64,000 nt of DNA from Verrucomicrobium sp. (GTDB taxonomy: Bacteria > Verrucomicrobiota > Verrucomicrobiia > Methylacidiphilales > GAS474), in contig JAPWJX010000005.1 of assembly GCA_028283855.1 (NCBI GenBank), forward strand, positions 209,149 to 273,148, given 5' to 3'. A program made the position numbers and the translations under genes. This document shows positions 19,780-27,444 of the stretch, one piece after another; positions within the stretch are counted from its first letter, which is position 1; the number at the start of each line of letters is the position of its first letter. The notes under the pieces are model-generated. The model searched no databases. It had not been told where the DNA came from and saw only the letters and a program-made list of their open reading frames with translations.

Positions 19780-21381
19780 TCAGGAAGCGGAAGCGCGGCG
19801 GCCGGCCAGGTCCAGGCCCCGGTCGATGGCCTGGAACGCGCCGGTGCCCCACTTGTAGCGGCTCTTCATGCCGTTGCCCACCTGGCTGCCGCGGCTGCGG
19901 CGGCAGTGGTCCCGAAGGGGCTTCCACGGATGCTTCACGGCCACGCGGCCCTCATAGAGCACATCGTAGCCGGCGGCCCACAGGGCGATCTGATGGTCCA
20001 GGTCTTCCCAGGAGATGGGGCTCAGGGCAATGTCGAGCGGGCCCGCGGCGCGATAGGCCTTCTGCCGGTAAAGGATCATGCAGCCCATGTTCCCCAGGGT
20101 GCGGGAGAGATAGTCGTATTGCCCCCCGTCCTTTTCCGTCTGATGGTTGATGCCGTCCGGCCACATGCGGTAGTCGGCCCACAGGAGGGTGTCGGGCTTC
20201 TCGATGTCGACGACCTTTGTCCCCACGGCTCCGGCGTAGGGATTGGCCCGCAGGGCGGCGACGAGCTTGGCCAGCCAATCCGGCTCCATCTCGATGTCGT
20301 CGTCCAGCCGGGCGACCAGCGGCGCGTCGCTGAGGGAGGAGAGCCAGTTGAGTCCCGCCGTGAGGCCGACGTTCACGGGAGACTCGGCGATCTCGATGGG
20401 GAAGGGGAAGGAGTTCCGGAGTTCCTCCAGGTAGGCCTTGCTCCCGTCCGTGCTGCCGTTGAGGAGGATCTTCAGCCGCGCGGCGGGATAGGCGGTCTTG
20501 GCCACGCACTCGAGCGTGGTCTTGAGGAGCGCCAGGTTGTTCCGCGTCACCATGAGAAGGTCGACGGGTGGCTCCGGGGACTCCCACTCGTCCAGGAGCC
20601 GCTTGCCGATGCGCCAGCAGAGCGGCGTCTCCCCGTAGAGGGCGCGGATGGCGTGCAGGTCGGGATAGGCGGGATTCCACCGCCATTTCTTGTTCCAGAG
20701 GTTCACCATCGGCATGGCCATTTCCCCCATGGAGGGGACGTTCAGCGTCTGCTGCATGAAGGCGAAGGTGTCCGTGCGGGGGTGGTGGAGGGTGACGGAG
20801 GGCTCGGTCCAGACGGAGAAGCCTTTCTCGCGGAGGGAAAGGCAAAGGTCGTCGCTTTCCATCCAGGGGGGGCGCCCCGCGCCCTGGACCGCTGTCCATC
20901 CTTCCTCGAAAGGCGGACGGCCCAGGGTGTTGAGGGCGTCCCGGCGGATGAAGCATAGCCAGGGGATGACGGAATCGGCTTCCACGGGCTTGTCGTACAG
21001 CGCCATGTCCGACTGGCCGTAGCCGATGTTGGAAATGTGCTCGAACATGCCGAAGCGGTGGATCACCAGCCGTCCGCAGGAGTAGATGAGCCCCATGCGG
21101 TCGTAGAGCTTTGCTCCCACCACGCCGGCGTTCTTTTCCTCCGCCAACTTCCGTAGCGGGGCCAGCCAGCGGTCGGTCTCCAGGCTCACTTGATCGACGG
21201 CCAGCACCACGTCGTCCTCCGGGCAGGAGGCGATGGCCTGGTTGAGGGCGGCGAAGTTCCCCCACGGCACGGGCAGGGTGCGGCAGGGCTCCCCGGAGGA
21301 TGCGGCGACGGCTTTCAGCCAGCCGTGCAGGTCGGAGGGGGCGGGACCGTGGAGGCCGATGAGGGTGACGGGGCGGCTCAT
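19780..21381 (-). CDS. Two-domain GT2-family glycosyltransferase
   Basis: 533 aa with two GT-A-like halves. The N-terminal half (about 1-260) has PEDDVVLAVDQVSLETD, AGVVGAKLYD, PWLCFIRRDAL and MESDDLCLSLREKGF, like the second half of a GT2 enzyme. The C-terminal half (about 272-500) is a complete GT2 domain with DLLMVTRNN, LLNGSTDGS, NVGLTAGLNW, ARLDDDIEME (Asp360-362) and SWEDLDHQIALWAAGYDV. Such tandem GT-A proteins often add two linkages in a polymer. It lies one base after pcrA's stop codon and immediately upstream of the tandem GlfT2-like pair, so all three are likely to work on one glycan. Confidence 0.82.
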   Translation of the reverse strand: MSRPVTLIGLHGPAPSDLHGWLKAVAASSGEPCRTLPVPWGNFAALNQAIASCPEDDVVLAVDQVSLETDRWLAPLRKLAEEKNAGVVGAKLYDRMGLIYSCGRLVIHRFGMFEHISNIGYGQSDMALYDKPVEADSVIPWLCFIRRDALNTLGRPPFEEGWTAVQGAGRPPWMESDDLCLSLREKGFSVWTEPSVTLHHPRTDTFAFMQQTLNVPSMGEMAMPMVNLWNKKWRWNPAYPDLHAIRALYGETPLCWRIGKRLLDEWESPEPPVDLLMVTRNNLALLKTTLECVAKTAYPAARLKILLNGSTDGSKAYLEELRNSFPFPIEIAESPVNVGLTAGLNWLSSLSDAPLVARLDDDIEMEPDWLAKLVAALRANPYAGAVGTKVVDIEKPDTLLWADYRMWPDGINHQTEKDGGQYDYLSRTLGNMGCMILYRQKAYRAAGPLDIALSPISWEDLDHQIALWAAGYDVLYEGRVAVKHPWKPLRDHCRRSRGSQVGNGMKSRYKWGTGAFQAIDRGLDLAGRRASAS

Positions 21382-21382
21382 G

Positions 21383-23353
21383 TCAGAATTGGGGGCGGAC
21401 GATCTTCCACTCGTTGACCAGGTCGCGGTTCAGCTCCAGGAGAAAGCGGGAGGGGCTCTGCCAGGAATCGCGGTAGCCCGCGCTGGCGCGGATGACGGGG
21501 TAGGTGAGGTAGAGCTCGTCCCGGGCGCGGGTGACGGCGACGTAGAAGAGCCGCCGCTCCTCCTCCTCCCCGGAGGGGGTCTCCGCCGCGCGGGAGGAGG
21601 GGAAGAGGCCGTCGCAGAGCATCATGACGAAGACGGCCTTCCACTCCAGCCCCTTGGCCTGGTGGACGGTGCTGAGGCGGATGGCCTCCGCGTTGTCGTC
21701 GTTGCGGCGGCGGCCGCGGCGGTCGTCATCGACGTTGGTGAGAAGGGTGAGCTGGGCCAGGAACTCGGAGGTTGTCTCCATTTCCTCGGAGAAGGCGCGC
21801 AGCTGGCTGAGGTCTTCCAGGCGGGCGGGGTAGTTCGGGAACTTCACCTTCATGTAGTCCTCGTAGACCGCTTCGATGACCAGCTTGATCTGGTCGGAAG
21901 TGCGGTTTTCCATCTCCGGGGTCACGAGCTGGCGGTGGGTCTCCGCCCACTGTTTCCACGCGTCGGCGGCCTTGGCGGGGGGCTCGATGCGGTCCAGCGG
22001 CGTGCCGGCGGCGAATTTTTTCCAGAGCTTGTCGGCGGTCTTTTCCCCGATGCCCGGCAGCATCCCGGCGACGCGCTTGAAGGCAATCTCGTCCCGGGGA
22101 TTGGAGGCCAGCTTCAGGTAGCTGCAGACGTCTTTCACGTGGGCCTGCTCGAAAAAGCGGATGCCGCTGGTGATCTGGAAGGGGATCTGCCGCCGCGTCA
22201 GCTCCATCTGCAGCTCCATGGCGTGAAAGTGGGCGCGGTAGAGGATGGCGATTTCCTTCAGCTCCACCCCTTCCTCGTGCAGTTCCCCGATGCGCTGGGC
22301 GATGAACTGCGCCTGCTGGTTGGCGTCCCCCAGGCAGATGAGGGCGGGCTTCACTCCCGGCGTGCGGACGGCGTGCAGGTCTTTCTTGAACTGCTGCGTG
22401 TTGGGGGCGATGGCCGCGTTGGCCAGGTTGAGGATCTCCGGCGTGCTGCGGTAATTGGTCTGGATGTAGATCGTCGTCGTCCCCGGGTAGCGGTCCGGGA
22501 AGGAGAGGATGTTCAGGAAGTTGGCCCCGCGCCAGGAGTAGATGCTCTGCGCGTCGTCGCCCACGGCCATGACCTGCTTGTGCCCCTCGGCCAGGAGGTC
22601 GATGAAGTCCGCCTGAAGCTTGTTGGTGTCCTGGTATTCGTCCACCAGGAGGTGCTGGAAGTGCTGCTGGTAGCGGGCGCGCAATCCCTCCTCCTGCTGG
22701 AGGAGTCCCAGGGCGTTGGTCAACAGGTCGTCATAGTCCATGACGTTGGCGCTGCGCTTGCGCTCCGTGAAGACCCGGTGCAGCCGCAGGAGGCCGTCCT
22801 GGTTTTCCAGCAGGTAGGGGTGGTGGCTTTCCAGGATGGAGCCGACGGTCTGGCGCATGTTGGCCGCCAGGCCGAAGATTTCCAGTGCCACGTCCCCCTT
22901 GGGAAACTGCTTGTCCTTGGGATTGATCCCGGCGTCCGCGTAGCAGCCGCCCAGGAGGTCCTTGGCGTCGTCCCGGTCCAGGATGGTGAAGTCCTGCCCG
23001 TAGCCCAGGGCGCCCGCGTGGCGGCGCAGGAGGCGGTTGGCCACGTGGTGGAAGGTGCCGCCCCACATGCGGGAGATGTCGTGCGGCAGCAGGTCGCCGA
23101 CGCGCTGGAGCATCTCCCGGGCGGCCTTGTTCGTGAAGGTGGCCAGGAGGATGTTTTCCGGCTCCACGCCGTTCTCGATCAGGTAGGCGACGCGGTAGGT
23201 GAGGGTGCGCGTCTTGCCGCTGCCCGCCCCGGCAATGATAAGGAGCGGGCCGGGCGGCGCGGTGACGGCGGCGTATTGCTCCGGATTCAGCTCCCGGGCG
23301 TAGTCGATCCGCGGAGAATTGGCGGAGGGGACGGAGTGCAGGCGGTATTCCAT
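21383..23353 (-). CDS. pcrA: UvrD/PcrA/Rep-family DNA helicase
   Basis: ATP-dependent 3'-to-5' superfamily-1 helicase for repair and replication restart. 656 aa, a little short of the usual ~720. Q-motif LNPEQYAAV is followed by Walker A AGAGSGKT (41-48), TFHHVANRLL, the Walker B DEYQD (238-242), GDDAQSIYSWRGA, TNYRSTPEIL, STVHQAKGLEW and RRLFYVAVTRARDEL. The start ATG at 23353 follows a GGAAGG site at good spacing. The open frame continues upstream antiphase through prmA, which I discount. It sits between prmA and three glycosyltransferases in a close minus-strand string, probably a read-through unit rather than shared function. Confidence 0.93.
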   Translation of the reverse strand: MEYRLHSVPSANSPRIDYARELNPEQYAAVTAPPGPLLIIAGAGSGKTRTLTYRVAYLIENGVEPENILLATFTNKAAREMLQRVGDLLPHDISRMWGGTFHHVANRLLRRHAGALGYGQDFTILDRDDAKDLLGGCYADAGINPKDKQFPKGDVALEIFGLAANMRQTVGSILESHHPYLLENQDGLLRLHRVFTERKRSANVMDYDDLLTNALGLLQQEEGLRARYQQHFQHLLVDEYQDTNKLQADFIDLLAEGHKQVMAVGDDAQSIYSWRGANFLNILSFPDRYPGTTTIYIQTNYRSTPEILNLANAAIAPNTQQFKKDLHAVRTPGVKPALICLGDANQQAQFIAQRIGELHEEGVELKEIAILYRAHFHAMELQMELTRRQIPFQITSGIRFFEQAHVKDVCSYLKLASNPRDEIAFKRVAGMLPGIGEKTADKLWKKFAAGTPLDRIEPPAKAADAWKQWAETHRQLVTPEMENRTSDQIKLVIEAVYEDYMKVKFPNYPARLEDLSQLRAFSEEMETTSEFLAQLTLLTNVDDDRRGRRRNDDNAEAIRLSTVHQAKGLEWKAVFVMMLCDGLFPSSRAAETPSGEEEERRLFYVAVTRARDELYLTYPVIRASAGYRDSWQSPSRFLLELNRDLVNEWKIVRPQF

Positions 23354-23370
23354 GGCCGCGGTTCCTTCCA

Positions 23371-24237
23371 CTATCGCCGCCCGCCCCGGCGGGGCAAGCC
23401 CGCCTTCCGTGCGGAGGCCATGGCCCATTTCCCGCGCTTCTTCCACGAAAGGGGCGGCAGGCCCGCTTTGGCGAAGGCGCGGTCGACGTCCGGGATCTGG
23501 TCCCGCAGGACGCCGCTCAAGAAAAGGGAGCCGCCCGGCTTGAGCGCGCCGGCCAGCCGGAGGGCGGCGGCCACCAGCAGCTCGCTGTAGAGATTGGCGC
23601 AGATCACGTCGTAGCCGTTTTGAGGCGCCTTCCAGCGCAGGACGTCCCGCTCCGCCCAGGCCACGGCGGGGTGGGGGAAATTGGCGTGCTCGTTCTCCCT
23701 GGCCACGCGCACGGCGGTCGGGTCGTAATCGAAGGCCTCCACCTTTCCCGCGCCCAGGCGGCGCATGGCCAGGGCCAGGATGCCGCTGCCGGTGCCCGCG
23801 TCCAGGACGCGCCGCTCCGGCCACGCGCCGGACAGGGAGGCCAGGGAACGCAGGAGCATCCCGGTGGTGGCGTGCTGCCCGGTGCCGAAGGCGATGCCCG
23901 CCGGGATGACGAGGGAGGGAACGGCTTCTTTTTTTGCGGCCTTCGGCTTTTCCGGATGGATGATGAGCTTCTTTCCGATGCGCAGCGGCGCGCCGGGGGC
24001 CGACTTCTTCAGCCAGTTCGTCGCGGAGGTGCGGCGCAGGCGGCCGCCGAAGCTGCGGGTGAGGAGATCGGCCGTCTTTTTGTCGGCGGGGTAGGCCTCC
24101 AGGCGGCCCAGTTTGGCGCCGGGCTTTTCGACGAGGACCACCCGGTCGAAGCCGACGAAGGCGATCCGTTCCAGCCAGGCGTCCGCCCAGCGGAGGGAGA
24201 TGGGCCGGGTCCAGACCCAGGGGGCGGCCGCCTTCAC
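23371..24237 (-). CDS. prmA: Ribosomal protein L11 methyltransferase
   Basis: SAM-dependent methyltransferase of the PrmA family, which trimethylates ribosomal protein L11. 288 aa. The PrmA signature IPAGIAFGTGQHATTGM (111-127) is intact. SAM motif I is VLDAGTGSGILAL (144-156), and the active-site strand VICANLYSELL stands where NPPY/NILA-type motifs occur. The N-terminal substrate-recognition part is divergent and rich in lysine. The GTG start at 24237 overlaps the lptB stop (GTGA). It ends 17 bases before the pcrA start. Confidence 0.88.
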   Translation of the reverse strand: MKAAAPWVWTRPISLRWADAWLERIAFVGFDRVVLVEKPGAKLGRLEAYPADKKTADLLTRSFGGRLRRTSATNWLKKSAPGAPLRIGKKLIIHPEKPKAAKKEAVPSLVIPAGIAFGTGQHATTGMLLRSLASLSGAWPERRVLDAGTGSGILALAMRRLGAGKVEAFDYDPTAVRVARENEHANFPHPAVAWAERDVLRWKAPQNGYDVICANLYSELLVAAALRLAGALKPGGSLFLSGVLRDQIPDVDRAFAKAGLPPLSWKKRGKWAMASARKAGLPRRGGRR

Positions 24238-24998
24238 ATGCTGAAGCGGGGGCCCAGGTAGAGGTCCCGGGTGACGGGATCGTCGATGAGGAACTGGCTG
24301 GTGCCGTGGCTCTCCACCTTCCCCTCGCAGATGAGGTAGGCGCGGTCGACGACGCTGAGCGTCTCCCGCACGTTGTGGTCGGTGATGAGGACGCCGATGC
24401 CGCGCTCCCGCAGGCTGAGGATGATCTGCTGCAGGTCGAAGACGGCCAGGGGATCGACGCCGCTGAACGGCTCGTCGAGCAGGAGCAGGGAGGGCTCCGT
24501 GACCAGCGCGCGGGCGATGGCCAGGCGGCGCTTTTCACCGCCGGAGAGGGTCAGCGCCACGTTCCGGCGCAGCCCTTCCAGGCCGAAGTCGAGCAGCAGC
24601 TCCTGGCACCGCTGCTCGCGTTCCTCCTCCGTGATGGGGAGGAAGTCGAGGATCGCCATGAGGTTTTCCTCCACGGTCAGCTTGCGGAAAATCGACTCTT
24701 CCTGCGGCAGATAACCCAGGCCGCGGCGGGCGCGGCGGTACATGGGCATGTGGGTCACGTCCTCGCCGGCCAGATAGACCCGGCCTTCCGTGGGGGGTAC
24801 GATGCCGACGATCATGTAGAAGGTCGTGGTCTTTCCGGCGCCGTTTGGCCCGAGCAGGCCGACGACCTCTCCTTGGCGGACGACGATGTCGACGCCGTTG
24901 ACCACCCTGCGGCCATCGTAAGCCTTCGCCAGGCCTTCGCCGCGGATCAGGTCCTCCGCCTGGGTGGGGAGAGTGGGGATGGGGGGCATTTCGGGCAT
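24234..24998 (-). CDS. lptB: LPS export ABC transporter ATPase LptB
   Basis: ATPase powering LptB2FGC, which extracts lipopolysaccharide from the inner membrane for transport to the outer membrane. 254 aa. Walker A is GPNGAGKTTTFYMIVG (from about residue 50), with the LptB hallmark FYMIVGIVPPTEG. The Q-loop is YLPQEESIFRKLTVEENL, the signature LTLSGGEKRRLAIARAL and Walker B LLLLDEPFSGVDPLAV; the H-loop is LITDHNVRETL. The ATG at 24998 is preferred over a TTG two codons upstream. Its presence argues for an LPS-bearing outer membrane. No lptA/C/F/G is in this window. Confidence 0.93.
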   Translation of the reverse strand: MPEMPPIPTLPTQAEDLIRGEGLAKAYDGRRVVNGVDIVVRQGEVVGLLGPNGAGKTTTFYMIVGIVPPTEGRVYLAGEDVTHMPMYRRARRGLGYLPQEESIFRKLTVEENLMAILDFLPITEEEREQRCQELLLDFGLEGLRRNVALTLSGGEKRRLAIARALVTEPSLLLLDEPFSGVDPLAVFDLQQIILSLRERGIGVLITDHNVRETLSVVDRAYLICEGKVESHGTSQFLIDDPVTRDLYLGPRFSM

Positions 24999-25082
24999 GT
25001 TCAAGAAAGCGTTTTAGCAGTTTGAAGGCGGACGCCAAATGAGAAAGCCCGAATTTTTGCGCTTGTTAGCCGCCTGTTTTGG

Positions 25083-25919
25083 ATGATGGTAAGGGGCATG
25101 TTGCCTCTGGAAGACGGATTCGCGGACATCATCGGCAAAGCCCAGCGGGGCTTAAAGCTTTCGGACGAGGTGCTCTGCCGGGAAGCGGGAGTCTCCGGGG
25201 AGGATTTCCAGCGCGTCAAAGGAGGCGATTTTAACGAGGAGATCGTCCGCAAGCTGGCGGAGCCCCTCCGCCTGGCGCCGGACCGGCTGGTCGCCCTGGG
25301 CTCCTGGCATCCGAACATCGCCCATCCTTCCAATCTGGCCCGGGTCACCACCCCCTTCGACGGAGGCACGGTCAATGCCTACCTCATCTGGGACGAGGAG
25401 ACGAAGGAAGCCGCCCTTTTCGACACCGGCATGGACGCGGGGCCGCTTCTCCAGGCCGTGCGGGACCGGGGCCTGACGCCCAAATACATCTTCGTCACCC
25501 ACACCCATTCCGACCACATTGCCGAATTGCCCAACCTGGCCCGCGCCACCGGCCTGACGCCGCTGGTCCACGAGAGCCAGGACATCGGCGGCGTCCGCCT
25601 CTTCAAATGGGGGCAAACCTTCCCCCTGGGCAAGCTGAAGGTGGAAACCCGCCGCACCACCGGCCACGCGGAGGGGGGGACCACCTTCGTCGTCAGCGGT
25701 CCCGGCCTGGACGTGTCGATCGCCGTCGTGGGCGACGCCATCTTCGCCGGCTCCATGGGCCGGGGAAACATCTCCCATGAGGACGCGCTGGAGACCAACC
25801 GCCAAAGCATCTTCTCCCTGCCGGACCAGACCGTCCTTTGCCCCGGCCACGGCCCCCTGACCACCGTGGGACTGGAAAAGCGGCACAACCCCTTTTTTCC
25901 CGAATTTCATCACTCATGA
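25083..25919 (+). CDS. Metallo-beta-lactamase-fold hydrolase with N-terminal HTH-like domain
   Basis: 278 aa. Residues 10-72 form four or five short helices resembling an XRE-type helix-turn-helix (KLSDEVLCREAGVSGEDFQRVKGG is interpreted as the core). Residues 85-278 are an MBL hydrolase with zinc ligands in THTHSDH (139-145), GHAEGGTTFVV, a VVGDAIFAGS Asp and CPGHGPLTTVG. The hydrolase half is glyoxalase-II-like. The substrate is unknown. The start is uncertain: ATG 25083, 25086 or 25098 (the last has AAGGGG too close upstream). It overlaps the next gene by four bases, so both are probably one operon. Confidence 0.8.
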   Translation: MMVRGMLPLEDGFADIIGKAQRGLKLSDEVLCREAGVSGEDFQRVKGGDFNEEIVRKLAEPLRLAPDRLVALGSWHPNIAHPSNLARVTTPFDGGTVNAYLIWDEETKEAALFDTGMDAGPLLQAVRDRGLTPKYIFVTHTHSDHIAELPNLARATGLTPLVHESQDIGGVRLFKWGQTFPLGKLKVETRRTTGHAEGGTTFVVSGPGLDVSIAVVGDAIFAGSMGRGNISHEDALETNRQSIFSLPDQTVLCPGHGPLTTVGLEKRHNPFFPEFHHS

Positions 25920-26803
25920 GCTTAAACATCGGCATTGTCGGCGTCGGGCGGATGGGGGCCAACATGGCCCGCCGCCTGGCTGAAAAAGGATTCCACGTCA
26001 CCGCCGTCTACGACGCGCGCCGGGAGGCCGCCCTGGCCCTGGCCGAGGAGCTGGGCAGCCACGCCGCCCTGGAGCTGGCCGAGGTGACCGCCGAGGCCGA
26101 CGTGATCCTCACCGTCGTCACCGACGACAAGGCGATGGAGCAAATCTTCCTGGCCGGGGAAGGGGACCACCTCCTGCTCAACGCCCAGGGGAAAGTCTTC
26201 CTCAACTGCGCCACCGTCTCCCCGGAAGTCCACGCCCGCGTTTCCCAGGCGGCGGAAAAGGCGGGCGCCTCCGCCGTGGAAGCCTGCATGGCCTCCAGCA
26301 TCACCCAGGCGCGGCAGGGGACCCTCTACCTCATCCTGGCCGGGGAAAAGAAAGCCGTCGACCGGGTGGAACCCGTCCTGGCCGCCCTCAGCTCCGCCCG
26401 CCGCTACGTGGGGGAGACCGGCCGCGCCGCACAGGTGAAGGCCCTGGTCAACATGGTCATGAACATGAACACCGCCGCCTTGGCGGAGGGACTGGCCGTC
26501 GGCGACGCGCTGGGTCTCGACCTGGCTATGCTGCGGGAGGTCTTTGCCCAGACGGGGGCCAATTCCCGCGTCCTGGAGACCGACGGGGCCGACATGCAGG
26601 CCCGGGAGCACGATTGTTACTTCTCCGCCGCCCATGCGGCCAAGGACTCCGGCATCGCCCTGGAACTGGGAAAAAAGGCCGGGCTCAAGCTCCCGCTGGG
26701 AGAGGCCACCCTGGCGCAATACCGCCTCATGGTGGAAAAAGGGCTGGGGGAATTGGACAAATCCGGCGTGGCCGAACTGACGTTCAAAGGAAGGGCGAAA
26801 TAA
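25916..26803 (+). CDS. NAD(P)-dependent beta-hydroxyacid dehydrogenase family protein
   Basis: 295 aa, of the 3-hydroxyisobutyrate/6-phosphogluconate dehydrogenase superfamily. The Rossmann motif is IGIVGVGRMGANMARRL (5-21). The family's catalytic lysine is in AQVKALVNMVMN (Lys175). The usual substrate loop DAPVSGG is replaced by EACMASSITQARQGT (122-136), so the substrate is probably not hydroxyisobutyrate. Succinic-semialdehyde or tartronate-semialdehyde reductases are relatives, but neither is supported here. The ATG at 25916 overlaps the MBL gene stop (ATGA). Confidence 0.83.
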   Translation: MSLNIGIVGVGRMGANMARRLAEKGFHVTAVYDARREAALALAEELGSHAALELAEVTAEADVILTVVTDDKAMEQIFLAGEGDHLLLNAQGKVFLNCATVSPEVHARVSQAAEKAGASAVEACMASSITQARQGTLYLILAGEKKAVDRVEPVLAALSSARRYVGETGRAAQVKALVNMVMNMNTAALAEGLAVGDALGLDLAMLREVFAQTGANSRVLETDGADMQAREHDCYFSAAHAAKDSGIALELGKKAGLKLPLGEATLAQYRLMVEKGLGELDKSGVAELTFKGRAK

Positions 26804-26986
26804 GTCGCCTAAATATTTTCCCTTGCAATTTCAGGGAAATCTCTAACGTAACCGATTAAGCCGGTTGTTTGCAGTTCAAAGGCTTCAGATTGTCCGAAAG
26901 GGATGTTTCTGATGGTCCGAGGGTTCGGGCAAAGCCATTGAACGGAAAACCGGCCAAACCGCAAATCGAATAGCAGTCCGTAGATC
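26804..26986 (+). other. 183-base intergenic leader before the RRM gene
   Basis: This gap is noticeably AT-richer than its surroundings and unusually long for this compact region. It contains a perfect 7-bp hairpin TTTCCCT/AGGGAAA (26817-26823 with 26833-26839) that lacks a T-run. It also has a weak promoter-like pair, TTGCAA (26823) and TAACGT (26844), with a short 15-base spacer. I see no open reading frame or tRNA. It may be a long 5' untranslated region controlling the RNA-binding protein gene. Confidence 0.35.
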
Positions 26987-27376
26987 ATGAACACGAAATT
27001 GTACGTGGGAAACCTCCCGTTTAGCAGCACTGAACAAGACGTCCGGGAGCTCTTCTCCCAGCATGGGAACGTCACCGAAGCGACGCTCATCATTGACCGC
27101 ATGACCGGTCGTTCCCGTGGCTTCGCCTTCGTCTCCTATGACAGCGAAGACGCCGCCCAGCGCGCCATCCAAAATCTCGACGGCCAGGACATCGACGGCC
27201 GCAAGCTGACCGTGAACATCGCCCGCCCGAAGGAAGACCGTCCTTATAGCGGTGGTGGTGGCGGCGGTGGCGGTGGCGGCGGCTACCGTGGCGGTGGCGG
27301 CGGCGGTGGATACCGCGGCGGCGGCGGTGGCGGCGGCGGCGGATACCGCGGCGGCCCCCGTGGCGATCGCCACTAA
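26987..27376 (+). CDS. Glycine-rich RRM RNA-binding protein
   Basis: 129 aa. One RNA-recognition motif fills residues 3-82, with RNP2 LYVGNL (5-10) and RNP1 RGFAFVSY (44-51), both with their aromatic RNA-stacking residues. The C-terminal ~42 residues are runs of 7-11 glycines separated by YRG and ending in RGDRH. This layout matches the cold-inducible Rbp proteins known in cyanobacteria and many PVC bacteria, thought to act as RNA chaperones. The C-terminal tail may drive RNA condensation. It is a monocistronic unit: a long leader precedes it and a strong terminator follows. Confidence 0.92.
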   Translation: MNTKLYVGNLPFSSTEQDVRELFSQHGNVTEATLIIDRMTGRSRGFAFVSYDSEDAAQRAIQNLDGQDIDGRKLTVNIARPKEDRPYSGGGGGGGGGGGYRGGGGGGGYRGGGGGGGGGYRGGPRGDRH

Positions 27377-27404
27377 GCCTAGCCCTAACAGGTTTTAGAA
27401 AGCG

Positions 27405-27442
27405 AAAGCCCCCCGGAAACGGGGGGCTTTTTGTTTGTTTTT
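27405..27442 (+). terminator. Rho-independent terminator of the RRM gene
   Basis: Perfect 11-bp stem AAAGCCCCCCG (27405-27415) with CGGGGGGCTTT (27420-27430), closed by a GAAA tetraloop and followed by a T-rich tract to 27442. The next gene's ATG is at 27445. Confidence 0.9.
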
Positions 27443-27444
27443 CC

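Noticed and set aside
18181..20958. Very long open frame (925 codons) on the plus strand opposite two glycosyltransferases
   Set aside because: It is the complement of well-supported GT genes. Its translation is rich in Gly/Arg/Ala/Val with no domain motif, as expected for antisense reading in GC-rich DNA.
23354..24538. Possible fusion protein of 1051 residues upstream of pcrA
   Set aside because: The upstream part is an out-of-frame reading of prmA and lptB. A Shine-Dalgarno and Q-motif support a start at 23353.
26817..26839. Hairpin TTTCCCT/AGGGAAA as a terminator after the dehydrogenase gene
   Set aside because: No T-run follows and the stem is only 7 bp, so I list it only as leader structure.
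27250..27350. GGC/GGT-rich tandem repeat as a microsatellite or repeat element
   Set aside because: It is the in-frame glycine-rich tail of the RRM protein.
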